Positions 1-7,738 are shown, counted from the first letter of the stretch. The stretch is 7,820 nt of DNA from Planctomycetaceae bacterium (GCA_003506095.1 DNWZ01000518.1:762-8581); one strand, 5' to 3'. Made by a program: numbers and translations. Notes: generated by a model from the letters alone, not told the origin.

Positions 1-166
1 GCCGGCTTGATTGGGTCTCGCCTGGCACTGGGTCACGAACGATTCGTTCTTATCAATCCAACTTCCTGTTGTTTCAGCCTCCTTGTGCGTATTTGTTGTC
101 GATCCTGCTACGCTTGGCAAGTAGCGTAGCAGAAAATCATCCGATTTATTTTAAAATTCTGAAAAA
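1..166. other. Spacer downstream of dnaG, to the window edge
   Basis: No complete gene is visible here. On the minus strand, reading away from dnaG, there is an AT-rich block just after the dnaG stop (about 133-166), then a perfect stem-loop (105-132), then a strong Shine-Dalgarno-like AAGGAGG (plus-strand CCTCCTT at 78-84). One minus-strand frame stays open from about 155 to the window edge, but it has no ATG, and no start codon sits at normal distance from the AAGGAGG. In many bacteria the gene after dnaG is the primary sigma factor rpoD. That is a reasonable guess for what lies just left of the window, but no sigma-factor motif can be read in this stretch. Confidence 0.5.
105..132 (-). other. 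Perfect 10-bp stem-loop after dnaG
   Basis: The arms CTGCTACGCT (105-114) and AGCGTAGCAG (123-132) are exact reverse complements around an 8-nt loop. The hairpin lies about 35 nt beyond the dnaG stop codon. In the direction of dnaG transcription no U-run follows it; the short U-run precedes it instead. It is therefore not a textbook intrinsic terminator. It may be a weak or U-less terminator, or an mRNA processing or stability element that separates dnaG from the next gene. The structure is directly visible; its role is inferred. Confidence 0.6.
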
Positions 167-2020
167 TCACTTAGGTTTCAAACCTTGCTGAATTCGCTGG
201 GCTGCAATGATATCACCTAATAATTGTGTCGCCGAATCGATGTCCGCCACATCGGCTTCCATCTGCGACAATTGACGCTGCGAATGAACGGTGCTTTGCA
301 AGCGTCGATACCGTTCCAATAACCCGCCAAAACGCAAGTCAAAGGGCTGGGTCGCGAAACCTTCGCGCTGTTGAATCGACTCGTCCAAACCAACCAATAG
401 ACCTTTCAATCGCTCGTCTTCGATAACCAGCAGCAATGATTGCAAATCAAGTTCATGACCTTGCAATTCCAAATCGCTATAGGCTCGCATTAACATCCGC
501 GAAGTAGAAGAAAACAACCACTCAGGATCGATCGCTTCGATCGCTTGTGCTGCGGCATTGGGATACTCGATCATGATCTCAAACAGTTCGCGATCGATCC
601 CGGTAATCGGCTCGAGCGGGGCCGCCGGTTTTGCAACCACTTCCGGTTGCGATTGAATCCTCGCCGGTGCCGGCTTTCGTGCCGATTGGCGAATTCGCAT
701 TTCCAATTGCTTTCGCAAGCTGTCCGTCGGCACGGTGAAAGTCCGCGCCAAACGGACCAACATTTGCGAGGTTCGCAATTCATTTGCGTCACCGCCGCGA
801 GCCAGAACGGCCAGCATTTTCTCAAGCGCCGCTGTCGCCAAGTGCGTGTCGTGCCCCAAGTCGATACCGTCGATCAGCGTCGCCAATTTGTGGTCCAACG
901 CATCGGGCGCCGATGCCGACAACTGCATCAGCGATTCGGGCCCGAACTCCGCAACATAATCCGCCGGATCGGCACCGCCGGGCAAAGTGATGATTCGCAA
1001 GTCAACGCTTGCACCCACAAACAGTTCTAGCACCTGGTCGGCGCGTCGACGGCCCGCTTCGTCACCATCCAACACCAGAACAACTCGATCGACGAATCGC
1101 TTTAGAATCTCAATATGATGTTCGCCCAGCGCCGTCCCGAGCACTGCAACAACGGGCTCGATCCCCGCTTGCCGCGCCGCGATCACATCGGTGTAGCCTT
1201 CCATCACCAATACTTCGCCCGATTTTTGCATCGACGTGCGAGCGAGATTCATACCATACAACTGGCGCGACTTACTGAATAAACGCGTCTCAGGACCGTT
1301 GATATATTTCGCGCCAGGGTTATCCGTTTCACCACCAGGGATAACACGGCCACCCATTGAGATGGCGCGATCTTGCAAGTCCCAAATCGGAAACATCAAC
1401 CGACCGCGAAACATATCATAGTGACCAGTGCCGCCTTGACGCGCCACGGCCAAACCCGACGCTCGCATCACGTCGCCGCTGTATCCGACCTGGCGAGCTT
1501 CATCCAACAGCCAGGACCACTGGTTGGGCGATAGCCCGATCTGGAATCGCTGGCGACTCTCGTCGCTGATGCCACGATTGGCCAAATAGTCGCGGGCTCG
1601 CTTGACGTCATCGCCCGTGCCGTTCTCCAGATATTCAAAATAGGCAGTCGCGGCGAATTTCATCGCCGCCAGCAACGTCGCTTTGTCATCAGGGCTGCCG
1701 GGAACGACTTTCGCGCCACCGGTTGTCTGGAACTCGATCCCAGCCTTTTCGGCCAGAGTCTTTAAAGCTTCGAAGAAATCGACCCCATCACGCCGCATCA
1801 CGTAACTGAACACGTCGCCACCGATGTCACAAACCCAGCATTTCCAGGTCTGTCGCTGTGGATTTACCTGCAACGACGGCTTGCGATCGTCATGCCAGGG
1901 GCAATGTGCAACATACGCACGACCTTGCGGTGTGAGCTGCAGATGACTGCCAACGACGTCGACAATGTCGACCGCCATTCGCACCCGCTCTTTTAGGTCG
2001 AAGTCCGTCGAAAGGGACAT
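167..2020 (-). CDS. dnaG: DNA primase DnaG
   Basis: DnaG makes the short RNA primers that start lagging-strand Okazaki fragments, working with the replicative helicase DnaB at the fork. The 617-residue product has the family's domain order and usual length. The N-terminal zinc-binding domain shows C40-P-W-H43 and C61-W-V-C64, the CHC2-type ligand set. The RNA-polymerase core follows, with the basic GGRV segment (223-226) and the KYINGPET/LFSKSRQLYG region (238-257). The TOPRIM metal site is intact: E274 in MEGYTDV, and D318 and D320 in LDGDEAGRR. A DPADY motif is at 351-355. The divergent C-terminal part, from about 470, is the expected DnaB-interacting region, preceded by a Pro/Ala-rich linker (about 449-468). 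I chose the ATG at 2018-2020 because GAGGAG lies 7 nt upstream. An in-frame ATG at 2044 would add eight residues but has no ribosome binding site. No key residue is missing. rpsU, the classic upstream partner, is not next to it. Confidence 0.97.
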   Translation of the reverse strand: MSLSTDFDLKERVRMAVDIVDVVGSHLQLTPQGRAYVAHCPWHDDRKPSLQVNPQRQTWKCWVCDIGGDVFSYVMRRDGVDFFEALKTLAEKAGIEFQTTGGAKVVPGSPDDKATLLAAMKFAATAYFEYLENGTGDDVKRARDYLANRGISDESRQRFQIGLSPNQWSWLLDEARQVGYSGDVMRASGLAVARQGGTGHYDMFRGRLMFPIWDLQDRAISMGGRVIPGGETDNPGAKYINGPETRLFSKSRQLYGMNLARTSMQKSGEVLVMEGYTDVIAARQAGIEPVVAVLGTALGEHHIEILKRFVDRVVLVLDGDEAGRRRADQVLELFVGASVDLRIITLPGGADPADYVAEFGPESLMQLSASAPDALDHKLATLIDGIDLGHDTHLATAALEKMLAVLARGGDANELRTSQMLVRLARTFTVPTDSLRKQLEMRIRQSARKPAPARIQSQPEVVAKPAAPLEPITGIDRELFEIMIEYPNAAAQAIEAIDPEWLFSSTSRMLMRAYSDLELQGHELDLQSLLLVIEDERLKGLLVGLDESIQQREGFATQPFDLRFGGLLERYRRLQSTVHSQRQLSQMEADVADIDSATQLLGDIIAAQRIQQGLKPK

Positions 2021-2027
2021 CGACAAA

Positions 2028-2033
2028 CTCCTC
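2028..2033 (-). promoter_or_regulatory. Shine-Dalgarno site that fixes the dnaG start
   Basis: Plus-strand CTCCTC reads GAGGAG on the coding strand and lies 7 nt before the ATG at 2020. It falls inside the extension that an ATG at 2044 would create, so it argues for the shorter DnaG. Confidence 0.7.
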
Positions 2034-2183
2034 GCTGGGGGCATTTGTCAATCGCTCAATCACCGCACATACGGCGACCCGCTGTCCGATCGGTCGACCC
2101 GCCGTCAATGGCGAGCAAGTTTCGATCAGCACACGCATCCATGCAGCGGAACCGAAAACGATCGCGCCACGAGCGAACGCAGA

Positions 2184-2212
2184 AGTGTCACGAAGGCCTG
2201 CCCGGACGTCAA
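2184..2212 (-). promoter_or_regulatory. Candidate sigma-70-type promoter for dnaG
   Basis: On the minus strand TTGACG (plus 2207-2212) is followed after 17 nt by GACACT (plus 2184-2189). The -35 matches five of six consensus bases and the spacing is ideal, but the -10 matches only three of six. It would give a leader of roughly 155-160 nt before the dnaG start. This is pattern matching by eye; a chance match is quite possible. Confidence 0.25.
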
Positions 2213-2358
2213 CACCAGTTCAAACCGAATTCTCAATCCACGTAATCACAACGTCAGCGGCAAACGATTCTGGCGACGCCTTTGGCGACGCGTCTTGAAA
2301 CAGCTCGGTTGCACAAGTGGTTGCCAGGAAACGCGTTAAGTCGATCGTTTTTCGGAGG

Positions 2359-3660
2359 TTACAAATCCGCGAGCGCCTGCTTGGTTTCTTCAATCATCTT
2401 GGCTGACTGCAGCCTCTGGAACATTTCGAGACTTCGATTCCAGAGCTCCCTTGCCTCGTCCCGTCGACCTTGCGTTTTTCGCAGCATCCCGAGTTCATCA
2501 ACGACGCTGGCGATGAAATCGAGATGCTCCATTTGCTCGCAAATCGCTAGCGCCTTGAGCGTCATCGTTTCGCTGCGTTCGTAATCGCCCTTGAGTCGGT
2601 ACAACACCCCGAGGTGGCTTTGCGCAACGGCGATTCCCGCGATATCGTCCAGTTTTTTATGCAGTTGCAGCGCTTTCAGCAAATTGGATTCGGCGGACAT
2701 ATAGTCGCCTCGCTCATACTTCACTTCGCCAAGCTTGATGTGATAATCCGCAACGGCATCAGCACGTCGCTGGGCATTATCAATTTCATAGGCCTTATTG
2801 ATATAGTATTCAACCTGATCGTAATCTTTGCGATGCCGGTGCAAGATTGCCAAATTACCATAATTCACCGACAGCCCCTCCTGATTCTCAAACTCTTCGT
2901 TGACAACAATCGCTTGTTGGTGCAACGATTCGGCTTCTTCGTAATCCCCTTGGATCTGCCGAACCACACCGAGGCTATCGAGCGTGTGGGCGACTTCGAC
3001 CTCGTCACCCAGACCGCGATAACGGTCAATCGCCGAAATGAGGTAATCGACGGAAATGTCAAGGTTGCCCAACATGCGATTGACTTGACCAAGTTCACGC
3101 TCGAGATTGGCACGCGTGAATTCGGTCAAAACAGCTTGATCAGCAGGATCGTCGTCATCCTCTTCATCAATCGATGCAATCCGGTCCAAACTGCTGACGT
3201 TCGCGGCAATCGATTCAATCACTTTCAACGCCAGGGAAAAGCTTTCCGCCGCCAACTTTAAAAGCCCGCTTTCCATCTGAAGGATGCCAAGTTGGCTGTG
3301 GGCCGACACCAGCCCTTCGAAATCTTCCATTTCTTGGTAGGCATCGATGGCTTGCGTGTACATGTCGGCGGCCTCAGCGCGTTTGCCTTGCGCCTCATAG
3401 TTCGTGCCTCGATTCATCAGCGAGATCGCGAGAACGTCTAAATCGTCCGACAGTGTGACTAATCGCCGATAAAGCTGGTCTGCCTTCTCGTGCTCGCCGC
3501 GAAACCTCGCAAAGTCGCCACTGAGTTCAATCGTTCTCAAATCATCAGGTGCCTTCTTCATCATCCGCCGTAAGTAGGGGCGCGCCGAATCGATATCGCC
3601 CTCCATCAAAAGCTCTAATGCCGATTCGTAGTCAGCCTGGACCTCATCATCGATGCTCAT
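2359..3660 (-). CDS. TPR-repeat protein, function unknown
   Basis: The product is 433 residues and almost wholly made of tetratricopeptide repeats, helical pairs that form protein-binding scaffolds. No catalytic domain, signal peptide or membrane segment is visible, so it should be cytoplasmic. Clear repeats of about 40 residues, of the kinesin-light-chain-like type, are centred on LGVVRQIQGDYEEAESL (230-246), LAILHRHRKDYDQVEYY (270-286), LGEVKYERGDYMSAESN (310-326), LGVLYRLKGDYERSETM (350-366) and LGMLRKTQGRRDEAREL (390-406). Weaker repeats fill residues 10-145. A very acidic insert (E167-D171, EEDDDD-like) lies between the two halves. I chose the ATG at 3660 because an AGGGTGA-type ribosome site precedes it by 4 nt and the TPR pattern begins soon after. 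The same frame extends 50 codons further upstream without protein-like character. The gene is divergent from the nuclease-like gene. What it binds cannot be told from the sequence. Confidence 0.88.
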   Translation of the reverse strand: MSIDDEVQADYESALELLMEGDIDSARPYLRRMMKKAPDDLRTIELSGDFARFRGEHEKADQLYRRLVTLSDDLDVLAISLMNRGTNYEAQGKRAEAADMYTQAIDAYQEMEDFEGLVSAHSQLGILQMESGLLKLAAESFSLALKVIESIAANVSSLDRIASIDEEDDDDPADQAVLTEFTRANLERELGQVNRMLGNLDISVDYLISAIDRYRGLGDEVEVAHTLDSLGVVRQIQGDYEEAESLHQQAIVVNEEFENQEGLSVNYGNLAILHRHRKDYDQVEYYINKAYEIDNAQRRADAVADYHIKLGEVKYERGDYMSAESNLLKALQLHKKLDDIAGIAVAQSHLGVLYRLKGDYERSETMTLKALAICEQMEHLDFIASVVDELGMLRKTQGRRDEARELWNRSLEMFQRLQSAKMIEETKQALADL

Positions 3661-3914
3661 CAATTCACCCTGTTTATTTCTTATTTTCCATTTGGCTCGC
3701 GAACAATGTACCAAGATCGTGAACGTTATTCTGTCGGCTAACACCACTTTTCTAGCCCCATCGCCACAACCAACGGCGGCCGCTCGAAACGTCGCCACCA
3801 AAATCACCAAAACTACCTATTTTGCCATTTGCGTTGGAGAGTCTATCCGAAAAGCGGTCTACCTTCTTCGGCGAGCGATAAAAACCTATGAAATCATCGC
3901 TACGAGGCGAGCCC
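3661..3914. promoter_or_regulatory. Divergent intergenic region (TPR gene / nuclease-like gene)
   Basis: This 254-bp spacer must hold the promoters for both flanking genes, which point away from each other. For the TPR gene a weak candidate on the minus strand is TTGTTC (plus 3701-3706) with TAAGAA (plus 3678-3683), 17 nt apart. For the nuclease-like gene a weak candidate is TTGCCA (3822-3827) with TATCCG (3844-3849), 16 nt apart. Both have poor -10 boxes and are only suggestions. A short inverted repeat CCGAA/TTCGG (3847-3851 and 3867-3871) lies just ahead of the plus-strand gene. No convincing operator or gene is seen. Confidence 0.35.
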
Positions 3915-5795
3915 ATGATTTCGCAGGGACCAGCAAGGCGATATATTTCTAGCTCACTGGGGGGCAAGCGAGCATTGCCTTCGATCGATTCGTCTGATTC
4001 GTTTCCCTTTGAAAGAGCAATGCAGATGCTTCACCGTGAGAGTGTCCCGTTTGATTCTCCGCAACCTTGCGTCGACACACTGCGAGACTCCTTGAACGAG
4101 ATTCAAAGAATCAAATCTCGGCTGACCGATTTGCAGGAGCAGCTTTCCGATGTTCTGATGCAAATCCAGGGGACTCAAAACCCAGCGGTGTCATTGTCAG
4201 CAGATCCGCAATCGTCCCCAGCCTCACTTGTCAAGCGATCAACGGCCCCCGCCACGGCCACTGAATCCTTCTTTGGCTCTGGGCCACACTCGCTGGTTGA
4301 CCCGCCTGTCGAACCGATCGCCTCTGAAACCGATCGAGCCAATGAAAAACTGGACGCCGAAGTTGCAGACTCGATTGACCTTAAAAAATGGTTGCTTGAT
4401 CGCGGGATCTCGATTCGTCACTTTGTCAGTGAAAGCCCATTCGAAGAATCGTTCGATCGACTCGCCTTGCGACTTGGTCGCGATTTTGAGCATCTCGGCG
4501 ATTTTTACCAAGCGCTGAAACGGCGAATCGGTGGCAATGGGGCATCGAAAAGTTTCCCGCTGAAGAATCATTCCGCCGACAAAATCAATCGCGTCGTGCA
4601 GTTTGGAGAAGAATTGTTACGCAACGGTTTCCTGAAAGAATTTCGATATGTCCGAAACAATCGCACGATTCTGTTTACACCGCAAACCGACGGCCGCGTA
4701 GCAAACTTTTTCACGGGCAATTGGCTCGAACGGTATGTCGTCATCACAGTATCCCAGCACCTTCGCAAACTGTACCCTGGACGTACGATCGAAGTGTTGA
4801 CCAACCCACAGATTAGCTTGCCGGACGGCAATGACTTCGAACTCGACGTCCTGATCGCCTGCGATTCGACCGTGCTCTGGTTTGAATGCAAAACCGGCAA
4901 AGATTATCCGGCATACCTTTCAAAGTATGGTGTTGTTGCGAAAAAGGTGATGCAATTAGGCAGCAGCCATGCGGCGATGATCTTGTTAGAAGAATTAAGC
5001 GATCTGGAGAAAAACAACAATTCCCATATGGCAGGTATGTCGGTTTTGAATTTGAAAGATGTCCAGCGATTTTTGAACTCGATCCAGTCGGCACTGCCAG
5101 TCGGATCGTTGGTGACAACAAACTCGGGTGGAAGCTTTGTTGCACCTGCCGCGGTGCCGTCCGCCGTGCCAGCTCCAACAGCGTTACGAGTCGCACCGCT
5201 GATGATGAACTTCACCGAGTGGCTTGCGGTGCTTAATCGCGAGCAACTAAGACCACTGGATGCATTGCTGCGACGACAAATCATCGATCATTTTTTCGCC
5301 ATCGATAACGCCGCTAGCGAGAGAACCCCACTTCGCAAAATCGTCAGTACTCTCGCTGCGCAGTACACGTCGGAAAATCGTCGAGTTTCCAAGGCGATGA
5401 TCAATGACATTTCACGAGCGCTCTATCGGAGCGGTTGTTGTGAACTCGCGCTTCACGCGGATTATCCAAACAAAGTATGGTTTCTGCGAAACGACATTGG
5501 CTGGGCAGACGCCTTCGATGCAACAGCGTCGCTGTACCTGTGGGCTGGTATCAAGGCTCGCGAAAGAATTCAGATCGGATCTGCTGAAACGGTTGAGTTG
5601 GGCCGAGTCATATGGGGCTGTCATTCTCGTGACGATGAAACGAACGCATTCGTCGCTCAATCGATTTCGGAAATGCAGACCGTCGGGCGTTGCATCGTGG
5701 AGCCTATGGATGACCGTTTCTTGGTGACGGCAATCGGTGAACGGTTCTGGGACCAAGCGGAACCCGATGGACAACTATCGCAATCGAACGAGTGA
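3915..5795 (+). CDS. PD-(D/E)XK nuclease-domain protein, Card1/Can2-like, no CARF domain
   Basis: The product is about 626 residues and of unknown function. Residues 51-86 look like a coiled coil, followed by a Ser/Pro/Ala-rich disordered stretch (about 90-150). A winged-helix-like region spans about 190-260. The centre (about 266-361) fits a PD-(D/E)XK nuclease: GNWLE (268-272), then ELD with D311, then a hydrophobic strand leading to E324-C-K326. After this come GSSHAAMILL (349-358) and a helix at about 380-390. The order GxWLE, ELDV, ECKTG and the Gly/Ala strand matches the nuclease half of Card1/Can2 (formerly DUF1887), the CRISPR ancillary nucleases. The N-terminus shows no Rossmann-like CARF sensor and no CRISPR array is nearby. 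A Pro/Ala/Val linker (406-426) leads to a second helix-rich, winged-helix-like part (about 459-529). I chose the ATG at 3915 because GAGG lies 7 nt upstream; the ATG at 3888 has no ribosome site but would add only nine residues. The nuclease fold is fairly firm; substrate and role are unknown. Confidence 0.8.
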   Translation: MISQGPARRYISSSLGGKRALPSIDSSDSFPFERAMQMLHRESVPFDSPQPCVDTLRDSLNEIQRIKSRLTDLQEQLSDVLMQIQGTQNPAVSLSADPQSSPASLVKRSTAPATATESFFGSGPHSLVDPPVEPIASETDRANEKLDAEVADSIDLKKWLLDRGISIRHFVSESPFEESFDRLALRLGRDFEHLGDFYQALKRRIGGNGASKSFPLKNHSADKINRVVQFGEELLRNGFLKEFRYVRNNRTILFTPQTDGRVANFFTGNWLERYVVITVSQHLRKLYPGRTIEVLTNPQISLPDGNDFELDVLIACDSTVLWFECKTGKDYPAYLSKYGVVAKKVMQLGSSHAAMILLEELSDLEKNNNSHMAGMSVLNLKDVQRFLNSIQSALPVGSLVTTNSGGSFVAPAAVPSAVPAPTALRVAPLMMNFTEWLAVLNREQLRPLDALLRRQIIDHFFAIDNAASERTPLRKIVSTLAAQYTSENRRVSKAMINDISRALYRSGCCELALHADYPNKVWFLRNDIGWADAFDATASLYLWAGIKARERIQIGSAETVELGRVIWGCHSRDDETNAFVAQSISEMQTVGRCIVEPMDDRFLVTAIGERFWDQAEPDGQLSQSNE

Positions 5796-5851
5796 GCAAA
5801 ATCATTCCACTCGATTTCACGCCGGAACTCACTTTGACAGCGGATTGCGGT

Positions 5852-7480
5852 TTACGGCGATTGAGTGTCGCTGATTCCGGCCAGTTTTTGCTGAGCGATT
5901 TTTACCAGCGGGGCGACATCGGAGTTGGTACCGTATAACTCGACGACGCTATACCAGATATCACGGGCGGCGACGACGTTACCTTTGGTTAATAGCTCAT
6001 CAGCTTCTTCCAACTTCGCCTGGACCATTCGCGATGCTTCGCCAGCATCGGTTTTCTGTTCGCGGATTTTGCCGATCTGCCGGCGTGCCAAGTTCACAAA
6101 CGGTTTGTACTTGGGATCATCGGCCAACAACGTCTCCATGCTCTTATACTTATCCAGCGCCGTTGCCCGATCGCCGAATCTTTCAAACCGTCGTGCTTCG
6201 GCAAACAGTCTTTCGCCTTCGTCTTTCAGCGGCATGTTCCGTTTGATTTTGACTTCCAACGCGTTCTCGGCTTCTAACATTTCGATCTGATCGATTTGTT
6301 CGGACGCCCAATCGGCTGCTTCGCCGTCGGGAAATTTTCTTAGCATCGGTTGCAGATAGTTCGTCTTGGCCTGTTGCAGCGACGACCGTGTATCTTCGGC
6401 GATCAGCTTTTCGGCGCGGGCACGCATCTGCGATTCGCTCAGCGGCCACACCAACCAAGTCATCCCGACGATCACGATCAACAAGATGCCAACCAGGAAC
6501 CAGGCTTTATCATGAAACGGAGTGCCGTCGGGAATATCGATTTCGTCCAGCTCGACAAGGTCGCGGCCGAGCAGCTTTCGCGCTTCGTCTTTTTCAATTT
6601 GCCGGGTCACCTGCAATGGGCTGAAGCCAGCGGAAGCATGTTCGGCCACACCCGCCAATCCGGCCGACCGTCGTCTCGCTTCGGCCAGCGCTAACGCGAA
6701 AGCTTGCGCGTCGGGATAACGACTCGAGGGATCTTTATCCAATGCTTGGCTGATCAACGAACTGACCCAAACCGGACAGTCCAACGCGATCGATGCTGGC
6801 TTGGGCGGAATTTCTTTTGAAACGTTTCGTGTCACCTCGGCCACATTGTCGCCAGAAATCGGCGGCCGTCCGGTGAGCGCCAAGTACATCACGGCGGCCA
6901 GCGAGTAGATATCGCCACGAGGCGAGATCGCGGCCGGGTCGGCGACGACTTCGGGCGGCTGGAGGGCGATTTCCTGCGGCGTCATTTGTCGAGCATTTCG
7001 GTAAACCGAATGCACTCGATCGGTGCGGAAATCAAGCAGGACCGGCGCGAGACCGGAAATGATGATTTTGTCGGGAACGATCGCTCCGTGTGTGATGCCG
7101 CGACGGTGAGCGACGACGAGCCCCTCGGCGATCGGAATTGCAAAATCGAGCACGGCGTCCCAAGCTAGACGTGGCCGTCGTTCGAGTTGGCTGGCGAGCG
7201 TTTCGCCATCGATTAATTCGTAGGCCAAATAGGCATCATTGTCCTCAAAACCGCCACCGTAACAGCGGGCGATCGCCGGATGTCGCAGCTTTTGCAGTTG
7301 CTCCCACTCGTGGGTCAGCCGTTGGCAACTTTCGGGAGTGCCGCCGAACGGAACCGTGAAGATTTTCACCGCCAGCGATTTCTTTTGACCGACGTGAATT
7401 GCCCGATAGACCAAGCTTTGGGACGGAAAATCGCCGAGTTTCGATTCCAGAGCGAGGGGGCCAAGGCGTGAACGGGGCAT
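5852..7480 (-). CDS. Membrane-anchored Ser/Thr protein kinase homologue, probable pseudokinase
   Basis: The 542-residue product has an N-terminal Hanks-type kinase fold (about 6-270), one membrane helix (about 326-347) and a helix-rich C-terminal part (about 350-540) with TPR-like pairs that should lie outside the cytoplasm. Fold landmarks are visible: K39 in AVKIF, the likely helix-C E58 nine residues before the HP of LRHPAI, D150-F-R where DFG is expected, PPE (175-177), D190 in GDIYSL, and R254. The glycine-rich loop is absent (LGDFPSQSLVYRA, 15-27). The catalytic HRDxKPxN loop reads HGAIVPDK (131-138), so the base Asp is Ala133, the loop Lys is Val135 and the Asn is Lys138. Phosphotransfer is therefore unlikely; a binding or scaffold role is inferred. 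I chose the ATG at 7480 because kinase homology begins directly after it; a GTG at 7543 would add 21 non-homologous residues. The ribosome site is weak. The gene converges with the nuclease-like gene across 56 nt. Confidence 0.88.
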   Translation of the reverse strand: MPRSRLGPLALESKLGDFPSQSLVYRAIHVGQKKSLAVKIFTVPFGGTPESCQRLTHEWEQLQKLRHPAIARCYGGGFEDNDAYLAYELIDGETLASQLERRPRLAWDAVLDFAIPIAEGLVVAHRRGITHGAIVPDKIIISGLAPVLLDFRTDRVHSVYRNARQMTPQEIALQPPEVVADPAAISPRGDIYSLAAVMYLALTGRPPISGDNVAEVTRNVSKEIPPKPASIALDCPVWVSSLISQALDKDPSSRYPDAQAFALALAEARRRSAGLAGVAEHASAGFSPLQVTRQIEKDEARKLLGRDLVELDEIDIPDGTPFHDKAWFLVGILLIVIVGMTWLVWPLSESQMRARAEKLIAEDTRSSLQQAKTNYLQPMLRKFPDGEAADWASEQIDQIEMLEAENALEVKIKRNMPLKDEGERLFAEARRFERFGDRATALDKYKSMETLLADDPKYKPFVNLARRQIGKIREQKTDAGEASRMVQAKLEEADELLTKGNVVAARDIWYSVVELYGTNSDVAPLVKIAQQKLAGISDTQSP

Positions 7481-7557
7481 GAAAATCCAAAACGGCGAAG
7501 CGATGTCGGTGATGAGTGCGAGGCGGTGAAATCCTGCGATCACGCAGATCAGTCAAC

Positions 7558-7573
7558 GTAACGGATACGTTAC
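7558..7573. repeat. Perfect 16-nt inverted repeat upstream of the kinase-like gene
   Basis: GTAACG-GATA-CGTTAC is an exact inverted repeat with a 4-nt centre, 77 nt ahead of the chosen start at 7480. It could be a binding site for a dimeric regulator, or the edge of a repeated element. The symmetry is seen directly; the function is a guess. Confidence 0.45.
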
Positions 7574-7717
7574 TTCAGATTCAAGTATATCGCCCAACGC
7601 CTTTGGAAAACGCATTATTCCGGTCGTAGCGATTTTCGACGACCTTGGCAATTGATAGCCAGTTTTCTGTGTACTGCGAGCGAACATCCTGCGGCGAGTT
7701 TGCCGATTGCGAACTCT

Positions 7718-7738
7718 AGGCGATTAAACATGTCGCCT
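7718..7738. repeat. Short inverted repeat AGGCGA/TCGCCT
   Basis: AGGCGA (7718-7723) and TCGCCT (7733-7738) are exact complements around a 9-nt loop. No U-run follows on either strand, so it is not an intrinsic terminator. It may be an internal part of the suspected repeat region. Confidence 0.3.

Larger units (their letters stand above)
2021..2358. other. Non-coding region between the TPR gene and dnaG
   Basis: This 338-bp stretch has no convincing gene. Frames that run through it on either strand overlap the dnaG start and show no protein-like pattern. It probably carries the dnaG promoter and a long dnaG leader. It also has two copies of GGCGACGC in tandem (2272-2279 and 2284-2291, period 12 bp), of unknown meaning. 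No clear U-tailed terminator follows the TPR gene stop at 2359. Confidence 0.6.

Noticed and set aside
545..1030. Plus-strand 161-codon open frame inside dnaG
   Set aside because: Antisense shadow of a conserved dnaG reading frame; Cys/Arg-rich translation with no recognisable domain.
1965..2339. Plus-strand 124-codon open frame across the dnaG start and its upstream region
   Set aside because: It overlaps the dnaG coding region on the opposite strand, is rich in Arg and Ser without any fold-like pattern, and has no ribosome site.
2614..3261. Plus-strand 215-codon open frame opposite the TPR gene
   Set aside because: It mirrors the well-supported TPR gene; the long frame follows from the codon bias of that gene.
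4716..4980. Assigning the nuclease-like gene to a type III CRISPR system as Card1/Can2
   Set aside because: No CARF domain, no repeat-spacer array and no cas gene is visible, so only domain-level similarity is claimed.
5821..5881. Inverted repeat GCCGGAA/TTCCGGC across the end of the kinase-like gene, considered as a shared terminator for the convergent pair
   Set aside because: The 7-bp arms are 47 nt apart, one lies inside the coding region, pairing between them is patchy and no U-run follows on either strand.
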